Assembly (NCBI RefSeq): GCF_032121415.1
Contig: NZ_CP135079.1
Span: forward strand, 3,782,001-3,846,000
Direction of reading: 5' to 3'
Origin: Streptomyces parvus
GTDB lineage: Bacteria; Actinomycetota; Actinomycetes; Streptomycetales; Streptomycetaceae
DNA: 64,000 nt
Numbering within the stretch: position 1 is the first letter of the stretch; each line of letters begins with the position of its first letter. Positions 50,409-58,835 of the stretch are shown piece after piece. The translations under genes were made by a program, and so were the position numbers. The notes under the pieces were generated by a model that worked only from the letters and a program-made list of their open reading frames with translations, ran no database searches and was not told the DNA's origin.

Positions 50409-51404
50409 TCACAGCGGGCGGCGCGAGGTCCACCAGAGGGTGAACGCCGTGAGCAGGATCGTTCCGGCGAGGAGGATGCCCGCCGCTGTCCACTGCATCG
50501 TCGCCATCTGGCCGTAGTCGAGGTACTGGATCACGTCGTTGACGATGCCGTGCTCCTTGATGCACGCGTTCTGCGCCTTCTCGGTCGCCTCGGCGCAGGT
50601 GCCCCAGCCGTACAGGGTGCCGTCCGCGCTGCCGACCCAGCGGTCCATCTCGTACACGTCGTGGAAGCGGGCGGGGAGTTCGGTGTCCATGGGGTACGTG
50701 AACATCTTTGGGGAGCCGAGCCGTACGCGTACCTCGTCCCAGACGAACATGGTGGTGACCGCCGTGAAGAGGAACGCGCCCACCATGGCCGGGAGCACCC
50801 GGCGGACCAGGGCGCCGATGGTGATGCCGACGGCGGTGAGGAAGAGCAGGAAGGCGGGGAGGACGGGACCGGTGTTGTCGAAGATGACGCCGTCGATCCA
50901 CTGGCTGAGGAAGAGCGAGCGGTGCGGTTCCCACCACCAGGTGAACAGCGCCGAGAGCACCAGGCCCGGGACCAGCGCGAGGGTGTAGGCCAGGCCCAGC
51001 TTGGCGGTCAGCCACTGGCGCCGGGTCACCGACTGGGTGGTGACGAGCTGTGCGGTGCCGTTCTCCTGGTCGCCCGCGATCAGCGGGGCGCCGATGAAGA
51101 CGGCGAGGATCAGCGGCAGGCCGTTGATGATGCTGGTGATGTACTCGTAGCCGCGGTTGTTCTCCATCGGCCGGCCGGGATCCTTCTCCGGCCAGCCCTT
51201 CGCGTCGAGCAGCTGCACCAGTTCGTGGCGCTCGTACACGATCCAGAGCGCGGTGAGCACCGTGAGGCCGAGGACGCAGGCCAACGCGACCCGGTGCTGG
51301 CGGACGACGAGCCAGGGAAGGCCGCGCAACAGGCGGCGTCCGGAACCGGGTCCGGAGGGCTTCCGGGCCTTTCCGGGCTTCTCGGTGAGGGTGGTGCTGC
51401 TCAT
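50409..51404 (-). CDS. ABC transporter permease
   Basis: This 331-residue protein has six hydrophobic segments (about 42-60, 100-122, 140-165, 190-215, 225-245 and 305-325) and the conserved QENGTAQLVTTQSVTRRQW after the second segment, typical of ABC-2-type permeases. The large extracellular loop between the last two helices contains two Cys. Its first codon overlaps the ATPase stop (ATGA). Substrate unknown; YtrA-linked systems often respond to cell-envelope stress or antibiotics. Confidence 0.88.
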   Translation of the reverse strand: MSSTTLTEKPGKARKPSGPGSGRRLLRGLPWLVVRQHRVALACVLGLTVLTALWIVYERHELVQLLDAKGWPEKDPGRPMENNRGYEYITSIINGLPLILAVFIGAPLIAGDQENGTAQLVTTQSVTRRQWLTAKLGLAYTLALVPGLVLSALFTWWWEPHRSLFLSQWIDGVIFDNTGPVLPAFLLFLTAVGITIGALVRRVLPAMVGAFLFTAVTTMFVWDEVRVRLGSPKMFTYPMDTELPARFHDVYEMDRWVGSADGTLYGWGTCAEATEKAQNACIKEHGIVNDVIQYLDYGQMATMQWTAAGILLAGTILLTAFTLWWTSRRPL

Positions 51405-52345
51405 GCTGCCTGGGTCCCTTCGGCATCGACGCGGGCGCCCTGGGTGTAGAGCGGGGGCGCGTCCGGGGAGCGGAGATGGGCGAGGAGGACTTCCTCCAGC
51501 GAGGGCTCGGCCCGCTCCCAGTCGGCCGGGAGCGGGCCCCCCGGCCGGACCATCGCCTGGAACTGCCGCCCCTGGACGCGGGATTCGACGACCGTGTGGC
51601 CGGCGAGCTCGGGCGGCAGCGAGCCGTCCCGGGACACCCCGGTGACCAGGGTGTGGGCCGGTACGAGCGCGTCGGCGTCACCGGCCATGCGGATACGGCC
51701 CTCGGATACGACCAGCAGGTAGTCGCACATGTCCTCCAGCTCGGTCAGCATGTGCGAGGACATCACCACCGTGGTCCCGCGCTCGACGGCCTCCGCCATC
51801 AGCAGGGTGCTCATCTCGTCCCGGGCCAGCGGGTCGAGGTCCGACATCGGCTCGTCCAGGAGCAGCAGGTCGGGCCGCTTGCCGAAGGCGAGCGCGAAGG
51901 CCACCCGGGTGCGCTGGCCGCCGGAGAGCGTGCCGACCTTCGCGTCCGGCGGGACGTTGCCCGCGCGGACGATCCGGTGCGCGGCGTCCGCGTCCCAGCC
52001 GGGGTTCAGCTCGGCGCCCATCCGCAGCGTCTCCGCCACGGTGAACCGCTTGAACAGCGGCTTGTCCTGGCCGAGGAACGCGACCTGCGGCAGTACGGCG
52101 GGGTCGTCGACCGGTACGCCGAAGACGCGCAGGTCGCCGGTGGTCGGCTGCACCTGCCGGGTCGCCAGCCCGAGCAGGGTGCTCTTGCCGGCTCCGTTCG
52201 GGCCGACCAGACCGCAGATGCGGCCCGCCGGGATCCGGAAGGAGCAGTCGCGCAGCGCCCAGCCGCGCCGGTAGCGCTTGCCCAGGCAGCGGGCCTCCAG
52301 TGCCCAGTTGCCGGACGTCGCGTTCGGGGTGCTCGTGTCTGCCAC
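51401..52345 (-). CDS. ABC transporter ATP-binding protein
   Basis: This 314-residue protein has Walker A GPNGAGKST, the Q-loop in FLGQDKPLF, the signature LSGGQRTRVA, Walker B LLLLDEPMSDLD and the switch His in SSHML. A C-terminal domain of about 90 residues follows. The GTG at 52345 is preceded by GGTGAGG; an ATG at 52381 would place the ribosome inside the operator palindrome and is less likely. It is the first gene of the ATPase-permease-GntR operon. Confidence 0.93.
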   Translation of the reverse strand: MADTSTPNATSGNWALEARCLGKRYRRGWALRDCSFRIPAGRICGLVGPNGAGKSTLLGLATRQVQPTTGDLRVFGVPVDDPAVLPQVAFLGQDKPLFKRFTVAETLRMGAELNPGWDADAAHRIVRAGNVPPDAKVGTLSGGQRTRVAFALAFGKRPDLLLLDEPMSDLDPLARDEMSTLLMAEAVERGTTVVMSSHMLTELEDMCDYLLVVSEGRIRMAGDADALVPAHTLVTGVSRDGSLPPELAGHTVVESRVQGRQFQAMVRPGGPLPADWERAEPSLEEVLLAHLRSPDAPPLYTQGARVDAEGTQAA

Positions 52346-52372
52346 GCGCCTCACCTCGGTTCCGTGATTCCG

Positions 52373-52400
52373 TGATTCCATGAATCAATTAATGGAATCA
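52373..52400. promoter_or_regulatory. Palindromic operator of the ABC-GntR operon
   Basis: TGATTCCAT (52373-52381) and ATGGAATCA (52392-52400) form a perfect 9-bp inverted repeat with a 10-bp AT-rich centre, and a further GTGATTCC copy lies just left. The position overlaps the expected promoter of the ABC operon. The likely ligand is the GntR protein at its end. Confidence 0.6.
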
Positions 52401-52566
52401 TGGAGTCGTGAGGGAATGACTGTCAAGCCGGGGTGATGGGGCCCGAAGTGCTGGTGGCTCCCGTGAACAGCCGTCCGGGCGGGCACCTGCGGAGCCGTCC
52501 GGGCGCCTCCGCGGTGCCGGGGCGAGCACGCTCGTGCTCCATCCGTCCAGGGCTTAGGCTCGCCCC

Positions 52567-53418
52567 ATGGGCAGTCACCCGGAACGTCTTCCGAACCCGA
52601 CCACCCCGGCCGGCCGCGAGGGGCTCGACGCCGTTCTCGCCCGGCCGGACCGCGCGGTCGTCGCCCTCGACTTCGACGGCACGCTCGCCGACATCGTCCC
52701 GGACCCCGAACAGGCCCGCGCCCACCCCGGCACCGTCGAGGCGCTCGCCGCGCTCGCGCCGAAGGTCGCCGCGATCGCCGTGATCACCGGCCGTCCGGCG
52801 GGCGTCGCCGTCCGCTACGGCGGCTTCGCGGGCGTCCCCGGGCTGGAGCACCTCGTCGTGCTCGGACATTACGGGGCCGAGCGCTGGGACGCCGTGACCG
52901 GCACGGTCCACGCCCCCGCTCCGCATCCGGGCGTCACGGCGGTACGTGCCGAACTCCCCGGCTTGCTGGACGAGTCCGGGGTCCGGAACGACACCTGGAT
53001 CGAGGAGAAGGGACAGGCCGTCGCCGTCCACACCCGGCGGGCCCAGGACCCGCAGGCGGTCTTCGAGTCGCTGCGCGGGCCCCTCGGCGAGCTGGCGGTG
53101 CGGCACGGGCTGATCGTCGAACCGGGTCGGCTGGTGCTGGAGTTGCGCCCGCCCGGCATGGACAAGGGCGTCGCGCTCGCCGGGCTCGTCGCGGAGCTGG
53201 ACGCGGAGTCCGTGATCTACGCGGGCGACGACCTCGGGGACCTCGCCGCGTTCGCCGCGGTGGAGAAGCTGCGCAGCGAGGGCCCGGACGGCATCCCCGG
53301 TCTCCTGGTGTGCAGCGGCAGCGCCGAGGTGCCCGAACTGGCCGAGCGCGCCGACCTGGCGGTGCCGGGCCCGGCCGCGGTGGTGGACTTCCTGGCGGCC
53401 CTGGCTGACCGCCTGTAG
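52567..53418 (+). CDS. otsB: Trehalose-6-phosphate phosphatase
   Basis: This 283-residue HAD-superfamily phosphatase has motif I LDFDGTLADI, motif II AVITGRP, the OtsB-specific LVVLGHYGAE and motif IV YAGDDLGDLAAF, as well as the RPPGMDKGVA lysine region. It converts trehalose-6-phosphate to trehalose. It faces otsA, which makes its substrate; only about 100 bp with GC-rich palindromes separate the two ends. An ATG start near the promoter-like AT-poor leader; no strong ribosome-binding site. Confidence 0.94.
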   Translation: MGSHPERLPNPTTPAGREGLDAVLARPDRAVVALDFDGTLADIVPDPEQARAHPGTVEALAALAPKVAAIAVITGRPAGVAVRYGGFAGVPGLEHLVVLGHYGAERWDAVTGTVHAPAPHPGVTAVRAELPGLLDESGVRNDTWIEEKGQAVAVHTRRAQDPQAVFESLRGPLGELAVRHGLIVEPGRLVLELRPPGMDKGVALAGLVAELDAESVIYAGDDLGDLAAFAAVEKLRSEGPDGIPGLLVCSGSAEVPELAERADLAVPGPAAVVDFLAALADRL

Positions 53419-53520
53419 GTCACCGGAGGAGCGCCGCCGACGGCCCCGGCGGCCCGTTCCCCGGCGGCCGCCGGCGCAGCCGCCCGGGGCCGGAACACCA
53501 CGAAAGCCCCGGTCGGCCCC

Positions 53521-54921
53521 TCACTCCTGCCGCAGCGCCTCCAACTGGTCCAGGAACCACCGCTGCGGCGGGAGCGCGGTCGCCGCCTCCGCCAGCCGCT
53601 TCGTCCGTCCCGACCGCTCGTCCCCGCTCATCGTCAGTGCCTCGTGCAGCGCCTCCGCCGTGCCCGTCACGTCGTACGGGTTCACCACGATCGCGTCCTC
53701 GCCCAGCTCCTCGTACGCCCCCGCCTCCCGCGACAGCACCAGCGCGCAGCCGTGGTCCGAGACGACGGGGACCTCCTTGGCGACCAGGTTCATGCCGTCG
53801 CGGATCGGGTTGACCAGGGCCACGTCCGCCAGCCGGTACGCGGCCAGCGAGCGGGCGAAGTCGTCCTTGACGTGGAGGACGACCGGCGTCCAGCCCTCCG
53901 TGCCGTACGCCCCGTTGATCTCCGTCGCCAGCGACTGGACCGCCGCGGTGTAGTCCCGGTAGACGGCGAGGTCCTGGCGGGAGGGGTAGGCGAAGGCGAC
54001 GTGGACGACGCGCTCGCGCCACTCGGGGCGGGTCTCCAGCAGCGTGCGGTACGCGTGCAGCCCGCGCACGATGTTCTTGGACAGCTCGGTGCGGTCCACC
54101 CGCACGATCGTCTTCCTGTTCTCGCCCACCTGCTCGCGCAGCGCCGCCATCCGCTCGTCCACGTCCGCCTCGTGCGAGCGCCGGCGCAGGAAGTCCGCGT
54201 CGGCCCCCAGCCCGTGCACCCCGATCCTGGTCCGGCCCGTGCCGCCGAGGATCTCCGTACAGCAGCCGATGAACGCGTCCGCCCAGCGCCGGGTCAGGAA
54301 AGCGGCCCGGTCCGCGCCGAGGATGCCGCGCAGCAGCTGCTCCGCGATGTCGTCGGGCAGCAGCCGGAAGTAGTCCACGGGCGCCCAGGGAGTGTGCGAG
54401 AAGTGGCCGATCTTCAGGTCCGGCCGCAGTTCGCGGAGCATGCCGGGGACCAGGGCCAGGTGGTAGTCCTGGACGAGGACCGCCGCCCCCGGCCCCGCCT
54501 CCTCCGCCAGCGCCTCCGCGAAGGCCCGGTTGTACGTCTCGTACGCCGCCCACTGCCGCCGGAACTCCGTGTCGAAGACCGGCTCGACGGGGGTCTGGTA
54601 GAGCAGGTGGTGGACGAACCACAGCACGGAGTTCGCGATGCCGTTGTACGCGTCGGCGTGCACCTCGGCGTCGATGTCCAGCATCCGGACGCCCGGCTCG
54701 CCGACCCCGCGGCGCACCGCCTCGCGGTCCCCGTCGCCGAGGGCCGCGCAGACCCACAGTTTGTCGTCGACGGCGCTCAGCCCGGAGACGAGACCGCCGC
54801 CGCCGCGCTTGGCGTCGAGCGTCCCGCCCTCGCCGAGCGTGTACGTGATCGGGCCGCGGTTGGACGCGACGAGGACCTGGGCGGTGGACGGGGCGGTGGC
54901 TTCGGCATGCTCGGTGACCAT
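53521..54921 (-). CDS. otsA: Trehalose-6-phosphate synthase
   Basis: This 466-residue GT20 glycosyltransferase transfers glucose from a nucleotide sugar to glucose-6-phosphate. Visible family motifs are the N-terminal SNRGP, GGGGLVSGL, QDYHL with the HFSHTPW loop, RVDRTELSKN (substrate/phosphate binding) and NPIRDGMNLVAKE near the C-terminal donor site. It is convergent with otsB and in the same direction as gpgS upstream, about 65 bp apart, so gpgS and otsA may be one unit. Confidence 0.95.
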   Translation of the reverse strand: MVTEHAEATAPSTAQVLVASNRGPITYTLGEGGTLDAKRGGGGLVSGLSAVDDKLWVCAALGDGDREAVRRGVGEPGVRMLDIDAEVHADAYNGIANSVLWFVHHLLYQTPVEPVFDTEFRRQWAAYETYNRAFAEALAEEAGPGAAVLVQDYHLALVPGMLRELRPDLKIGHFSHTPWAPVDYFRLLPDDIAEQLLRGILGADRAAFLTRRWADAFIGCCTEILGGTGRTRIGVHGLGADADFLRRRSHEADVDERMAALREQVGENRKTIVRVDRTELSKNIVRGLHAYRTLLETRPEWRERVVHVAFAYPSRQDLAVYRDYTAAVQSLATEINGAYGTEGWTPVVLHVKDDFARSLAAYRLADVALVNPIRDGMNLVAKEVPVVSDHGCALVLSREAGAYEELGEDAIVVNPYDVTGTAEALHEALTMSGDERSGRTKRLAEAATALPPQRWFLDQLEALRQE

Positions 54922-54985
54922 GTAGCGGAACCTAGCCCGTGGGGGAAGCCGCCAAACGCCTCAGAGGGTCACGCGGCCCACTGCC

Positions 54986-55936
54986 TCACGCCGCGTGGCG
55001 CCGCGCGTACTCCGCGATCTCCCGCATCGGCGGCCTCTCCTCCGTGTCCACCGCATGGGTGCGCGGCACGAAGCCGTCCTCGCCGCGCTCGAACTGGGTC
55101 AGCGCCGGGCGCACCAGATGGCCCCGGGAGAGCCGCAGCTGCGCCGTGCGGTAGATGGCCGCCGCCATCCGGCCCAGCGCCTGCCCGTCCTGGTGGCGGT
55201 GTCTGCGCACGCCGACGTCGACCTGGCCCAGCGCGTCCAGGCCCACGGTGTGCAGCGCGTCCACGAGCAGCCCCAGCTCCACTCCGTAACCGACCGGGAA
55301 CGGCAGCCGCTCCAGCAGGGACCGGCGCACCGCGTACTCACCGCCCAGCGGCTGCACGAAACCGGCCAGCTGCGGCCAGTGCAGATTGAGCAGCGGGCGT
55401 GCCACCAGTTCAGTGACCCGGCCGCCCTGGCCTGCGCTGTCGCCGAGCGGGCGGTCGTACATCGCCTTGACGAACTGGACGGCGGGATCGGTGAGCAGGG
55501 GGCCGACCGTCCCCGAGACGAAGTCCGCCGAGAAGTCCTTGAGGTCGGCGTCCACGAAGCACACGATCTCGCCGCTGGTCACCAGGAGCGAGCGCCACAG
55601 CACCTCGCCCTTGCCGGGCAGCGCCGGGATCCGGGGCAGGATCGCGTCCCGGTGGACCACGCGCGCGCCCGCCGCCCGGGCCACGGCCGCGGTGGCGTCG
55701 GTGGAGCCGGAGTCGATCACCACGAGTTCGTCGACGAGCCGGACCTTCTCCATCAGCTCGCGGCGGATCGTCGCCACGATCGCGCCGACCGTGGCCTCCT
55801 CGTTCAGCGCGGGCAGGACCACGCTCACGGACGTGCCCCGCGGGTCGGCGGCCCGGGCGTCGGTGAGCTGGTGCGGCGGGCGGTCGCCGGACGACCAGGA
55901 ACGCCTGGTCAGCCAGCGTTCCACCTCTTCGAGCAC
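54986..55936 (-). CDS. gpgS: Glucosyl-3-phosphoglycerate synthase
   Basis: This 316-residue GT81-type GT-A-fold enzyme has the donor-binding start VVLPALNEEATVGAIV, an aspartate motif in FVDADLKDF and QPLGGEYAVRR, followed by the metal/acceptor region. It makes glucosyl-3-phosphoglycerate, the precursor of the osmolyte glucosylglycerate (and of methylglucose lipopolysaccharides in mycobacteria). GTG 55936 with GGGAG upstream gives VLEEVERWL as start; ATG 55963 is an alternative without a clear ribosome-binding site. Grouping with otsA/otsB points to compatible-solute synthesis. Confidence 0.9.
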   Translation of the reverse strand: MLEEVERWLTRRSWSSGDRPPHQLTDARAADPRGTSVSVVLPALNEEATVGAIVATIRRELMEKVRLVDELVVIDSGSTDATAAVARAAGARVVHRDAILPRIPALPGKGEVLWRSLLVTSGEIVCFVDADLKDFSADFVSGTVGPLLTDPAVQFVKAMYDRPLGDSAGQGGRVTELVARPLLNLHWPQLAGFVQPLGGEYAVRRSLLERLPFPVGYGVELGLLVDALHTVGLDALGQVDVGVRRHRHQDGQALGRMAAAIYRTAQLRLSRGHLVRPALTQFERGEDGFVPRTHAVDTEERPPMREIAEYARRHAA

Positions 55937-56087
55937 GGTCGGCACTCCCTGTGTGTGATCCATCTCGCGGTTCGGACGACTATCTCAACGGTCCGGTGCT
56001 TCGGTTACAGTCTTGAACAACGCGGAGGGCCGTCGCATGTCGGGGTCGGACCGCACATAAACGCCTGGATCGAAGATCCAGCGCCAT

Positions 56088-56190
56088 AGAGCTCATCCAG
56101 AGGGACTGAGGGAACGGCCCGTTGAAGTCCCGGCAACCCTCCTGCCGACCGCGAGGTCACGGTGGGGAAGGTGCCAATTCCGTCTTGCGG
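56088..56190 (+). ncRNA. SAM-I (S-box) riboswitch
   Basis: The leader contains the conserved S-box elements in order: CTCATCCAGAG, GAGGGA followed by GGCCCGTTGAAG, CCCGGCAACC, a GC-rich variable stem, and AAGGTGCCAATTCC. It lies about 45 bp before the downstream ATG. A small hairpin CTGGATC/GATCCAG (about 56065-56081) precedes it. SAM binding should lower expression of the threonine-synthase-like gene, linking it to methionine/SAM status. Confidence 0.92.
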
Positions 56191-56235
56191 CGAAATGCGT
56201 CGTGAGGAAGATGAGGAGAAAGGGCCTCCGCCATC

Positions 56236-57531
56236 ATGGCTGTTCAGACCGTCGCAGGTAATGCCACCACCGCTTCCCCGGACCTCGGTCCCGCCGCGGC
56301 GCTTTCCTGCCGCGAGTGCGGCGAGCGTTTCGAGCTCGGCCCCCTTTTCGCCTGTGCGTCCTGTTTCGGGCCGCTCGAAGTGGCCTACGACCTGCCCGCC
56401 GGCTCGCCCGAGGAGCTGCGCAAGCGCATCGAGGCCGGTCCGGACAACATCTGGCGCTACGCCCCGCTGCTGCCCGTCCCCGCCGACGTCGCGGACAAGC
56501 CCAACCTGAACCCCGGCTTCACCAAGCTGGTCAAGGCCGACAACCTCGCCCGTGAGCTGGGCGTCACCGGCGGCCTGTACGTGAAGGACGACTCCGGCAA
56601 CCCGACGCACTCCTTCAAGGACCGCGTCGTCGCGATCGCCGTCGAGGCCGCCCGCGCCTTCGGTTTCACCACCCTCTCCTGCTCCTCCACGGGCAACCTG
56701 GCCGGAGCCGTCGGCGCCGCCGCCGCCCGCGCCGGACTGCGCTCCTGCGTGTTCATCCCGCACGACCTGGAGCAGGGCAAGGTCGTCATGGCCGCGGTGT
56801 ACGGCGGTGAACTGGTCGGTATCGAGGGCAACTACGACGACGTCAACCGCTTCTGCTCCGAGCTCATCGGCGACCCGCTCGGCGAGGGCTGGGGCTTCGT
56901 CAACGTCAACCTCCGCCCGTACTACGGCGAGGGCTCCAAGACGCTGGCGTACGAGATCTGCGAGCAGCTCGGCTGGCGGCTGCCCGACCAGATCGTCATC
57001 CCGATCGCGTCCGGCTCGCAGCTCACGAAGATCGACAAGGGCCTCCAGGAGCTGATCAGGCTCGGCCTGGTCGAGGACCGGCCGTACAAGATCTTCGGCG
57101 CCCAGGCCGAGGGCTGCTCCCCGGTCTCCACGGCCTTCAAGGCCGGTCACGACGTCGTCCGGCCCCAGAAGCCGAACACCATCGCCAAGTCGCTGGCCAT
57201 CGGCAACCCGGCCGACGGCCCCTACGTCCTCGACATCGCCCGGCGCACCGGCGGCGCGGTGGAGGACGTCACCGACGAGCAGGTCGTCGACGCGATCAAG
57301 CTGCTGGCCCGCACCGAGGGCATCTTCGGCGAGACGGCGGGCGGGGTGACGCTCGGCGTGACGAAGAAGCTCATCGAGGCCGGTGCCATCGACCCGACGC
57401 TCACCACCGTCGTCGTCAACACCGGTGACGGCCTCAAGACGCTCGACGCGGTCTCGGCCACCTCCCAGGCCACGGCCACGATCAAGCCGAGCCTGGACGC
57501 GTTCCGCGCCGCGGGCCTCGGCACCGCCTGA
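56236..57531 (+). CDS. thrC: Threonine synthase-family PLP enzyme (thrC paralog, possible homocysteine synthase)
   Basis: This 431-residue fold-type-II PLP enzyme has an N-terminal zinc-ribbon-like module (Cys25, 28, 40, 43). The PLP lysine is Lys128 in HSFKDR, and the phosphate loop is CSSTGNLAGA. The family acts on O-phosphohomoserine. A SAM riboswitch upstream and a sulfur-carrier gene 35 bp downstream suggest a methionine rather than threonine role, namely homocysteine formation from O-phosphohomoserine with a protein thiocarboxylate. S. coelicolor has another thrC in the hom-thrB cluster (SCO5354-5356, from memory), making this the paralog. The biochemical role stays an inference. Confidence 0.9.
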   Translation: MAVQTVAGNATTASPDLGPAAALSCRECGERFELGPLFACASCFGPLEVAYDLPAGSPEELRKRIEAGPDNIWRYAPLLPVPADVADKPNLNPGFTKLVKADNLARELGVTGGLYVKDDSGNPTHSFKDRVVAIAVEAARAFGFTTLSCSSTGNLAGAVGAAAARAGLRSCVFIPHDLEQGKVVMAAVYGGELVGIEGNYDDVNRFCSELIGDPLGEGWGFVNVNLRPYYGEGSKTLAYEICEQLGWRLPDQIVIPIASGSQLTKIDKGLQELIRLGLVEDRPYKIFGAQAEGCSPVSTAFKAGHDVVRPQKPNTIAKSLAIGNPADGPYVLDIARRTGGAVEDVTDEQVVDAIKLLARTEGIFGETAGGVTLGVTKKLIEAGAIDPTLTTVVVNTGDGLKTLDAVSATSQATATIKPSLDAFRAAGLGTA

Positions 57532-57566
57532 CGACCACCCCGCAACGAAGGAAGAAGGGCACCACC

Positions 57567-57845
57567 ATGAGCGTCAAGGTCCGCATCCCCACCATCCTCC
57601 GTACGTACACGGGCGGCCAGGCCGAGGTCCCGGCGGAGGGCGCGAAGCTCTCCGAGGTCATCGAGTCCCTGGAGAAGGACCACCCGGGCATCGCCGCCCG
57701 CGTCCTGGACGACCAGGGCAAGCTGCGCCGCTTCGTGAACGTGTACGTCAACGACGACGACGTGCGCTTCGAGGGGGGTCTGGACGCGGCCACCCCGGAC
57801 GGCGCCGGCGTCTCGATCATCCCCGCGGTGGCCGGCGGCTGCTGA
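57567..57845 (+). CDS. MoaD/ThiS/CysO-like sulfur-carrier protein ending Gly-Gly-Cys
   Basis: This 92-residue beta-grasp protein shows family features: VKVRIPTILRTYTGG, the EVIESLEKDHPGI helix, FVNVYVNDDDVRF and the end SIIPAVAGGC. Sulfur carriers must end in Gly-Gly to be adenylated and thiocarboxylated. Here a final Cys92 follows Gly91, so a protease of the Mec/JAB type would have to remove it first. It is co-transcribed with the PLP enzyme (35-bp gap, one terminator after both) and is most likely its sulfide donor, as CysO is for CysM in mycobacteria. Confidence 0.92.
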   Translation: MSVKVRIPTILRTYTGGQAEVPAEGAKLSEVIESLEKDHPGIAARVLDDQGKLRRFVNVYVNDDDVRFEGGLDAATPDGAGVSIIPAVAGGC

Positions 57846-57886
57846 ACCGCCCGGTGAGTCCCCACCGCACCTGCGTGTGACCCCCG

Positions 57887-57919
57887 TTGCCCCCTCCGCG
57901 AGAGAAGCGGAGGGGGCAA
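57887..57919 (+). terminator. Terminator of the thrC-sulfur carrier operon
   Basis: TTGCCCCCTCCGC (57887-57899) pairs perfectly with 57907-57919 around a 7-nt loop, followed by TTCTG. It lies 42 bp after the sulfur-carrier stop. Confidence 0.78.
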
Positions 57920-58278
57920 TTCTGCATGGTTGAGCGCGGTACAGTTGGGGAAGGCCCATCCGCTGCCCGTGCCGCCCGCATATGAGAATGCGCCCGGCCC
58001 CGATAAGAAGCAGCCAAAGTGCGTGAACCTCTTGTGGCATAAGTGCCCTTTGCCTGGCCCGACTTGCCCGTAAATCTCAGCAAACCCGCATATTCGCGTG
58101 TTCCTCCGGGCTCAGAATTCTCGTCCGATTGACCTGTTGCAGAGGGCAGTTGGGCGGATACATTCGGCCGCGGTCGACGCGCTGCGGCGCCGCGCACCCT
58201 CTCCTGTCGGAGGGTGAGTTCCGACCCGGGGCCGCGAAGTGCGGTCCCGTGCAAGGGCCAGTAATAGGGGAGTTAGGC
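57920..58278. other. Promoter and leader region of the second cold-shock gene
   Basis: There is no gene. The sequence from about 57975 to 58170 is AT-rich for this genome and gives a potential long 5' leader, as in the csp gene at 44829. No specific element is identified. Confidence 0.45.
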
Positions 58279-58485
58279 ATGGCTCAGGGCACCGTCAAGT
58301 GGTTCAACGCGGAGAAGGGGTACGGCTTCATCGCGGTCGACGGTGGTGCGGATGTTTTCGTCCACTACAGCGCGATCCAGATGGACGGGTACCGCACCCT
58401 CGAAGAGGGTCAGCGAGTTGAATTCGAGATCTCGCAGGGCCAGAAGGGGCCCCAGGCCGACATGGTCAAGCTCGCCGTCGGCTGA
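58279..58485 (+). CDS. Cold-shock protein, CspA family
   Basis: This 68-residue single cold-shock domain starts MAQGTVKWFNAEKGYG, with RNP1 KGYGFI and RNP2 DVFVHY. It is the Streptomyces paralog that lies next to groEL2 (SCO4295 in S. coelicolor, from memory). The ATG at 58279 has only a weak GGGGAG upstream. A 12-bp hairpin follows the gene. Confidence 0.95.
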   Translation: MAQGTVKWFNAEKGYGFIAVDGGADVFVHYSAIQMDGYRTLEEGQRVEFEISQGQKGPQADMVKLAVG

Positions 58486-58520
58486 GCTCGGCGCGGTCGT
58501 CCGACGACACCACTCACGCA

Positions 58521-58560
58521 CGTAGGGCCCGACCCCGGGATCAGGGGATCGGGCCCTACG
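58521..58560 (+). terminator. Hairpin after the second cold-shock gene
   Basis: CGTAGGGCCCGA (58521-58532) pairs perfectly with 58549-58560 around a 16-nt partly GC-rich loop, 36 bp after the stop codon. Confidence 0.7.
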
Positions 58561-58646
58561 CGCGTCCGGGTGCGGGCGGCGGCCGCGACCCGGTACCGGC
58601 AGGGCTTCGCGCCCCTCGACCGCATGGCGGGCACTGGCCGAAGGCG

Positions 58647-58673
58647 CTTGCACTCTCGGGGGTCGAGTGCTAA
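58647..58673. promoter_or_regulatory. CIRCE operator 1 (HrcA site) upstream of groEL2
   Basis: CTTGCACTC, a 9-bp spacer, then GAGTGCTAA. The right arm is a perfect match to CIRCE (TTAGCACTC-N9-GAGTGCTAA) and the left arm has two mismatches. HrcA should repress from here. Confidence 0.9.
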
Positions 58674-58682
58674 TCATTGGCG

Positions 58683-58709
58683 TTAGCACTCTCCAGGTGA
58701 GAGTGACAG
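58683..58709. promoter_or_regulatory. CIRCE operator 2 (HrcA site) upstream of groEL2
   Basis: TTAGCACTC, a 9-bp spacer, then GAGTGACAG. The left arm is perfect and the right arm degenerate in its last four bases. It starts 10 bp after operator 1 and about 125 bp before the groEL2 start. Confidence 0.85.
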
Positions 58710-58835
58710 AACTTGGATCGGGCCGGTGAGGCCCGCAGGTGCGATGGGGCAAGGAACCATCGCACGCGCAGGCCGTCCGTCGCGGGCGCCTCCCGGTCCG
58801 GAGAAATCCACCCCTGTCCGGGAGGACCACTTCAC

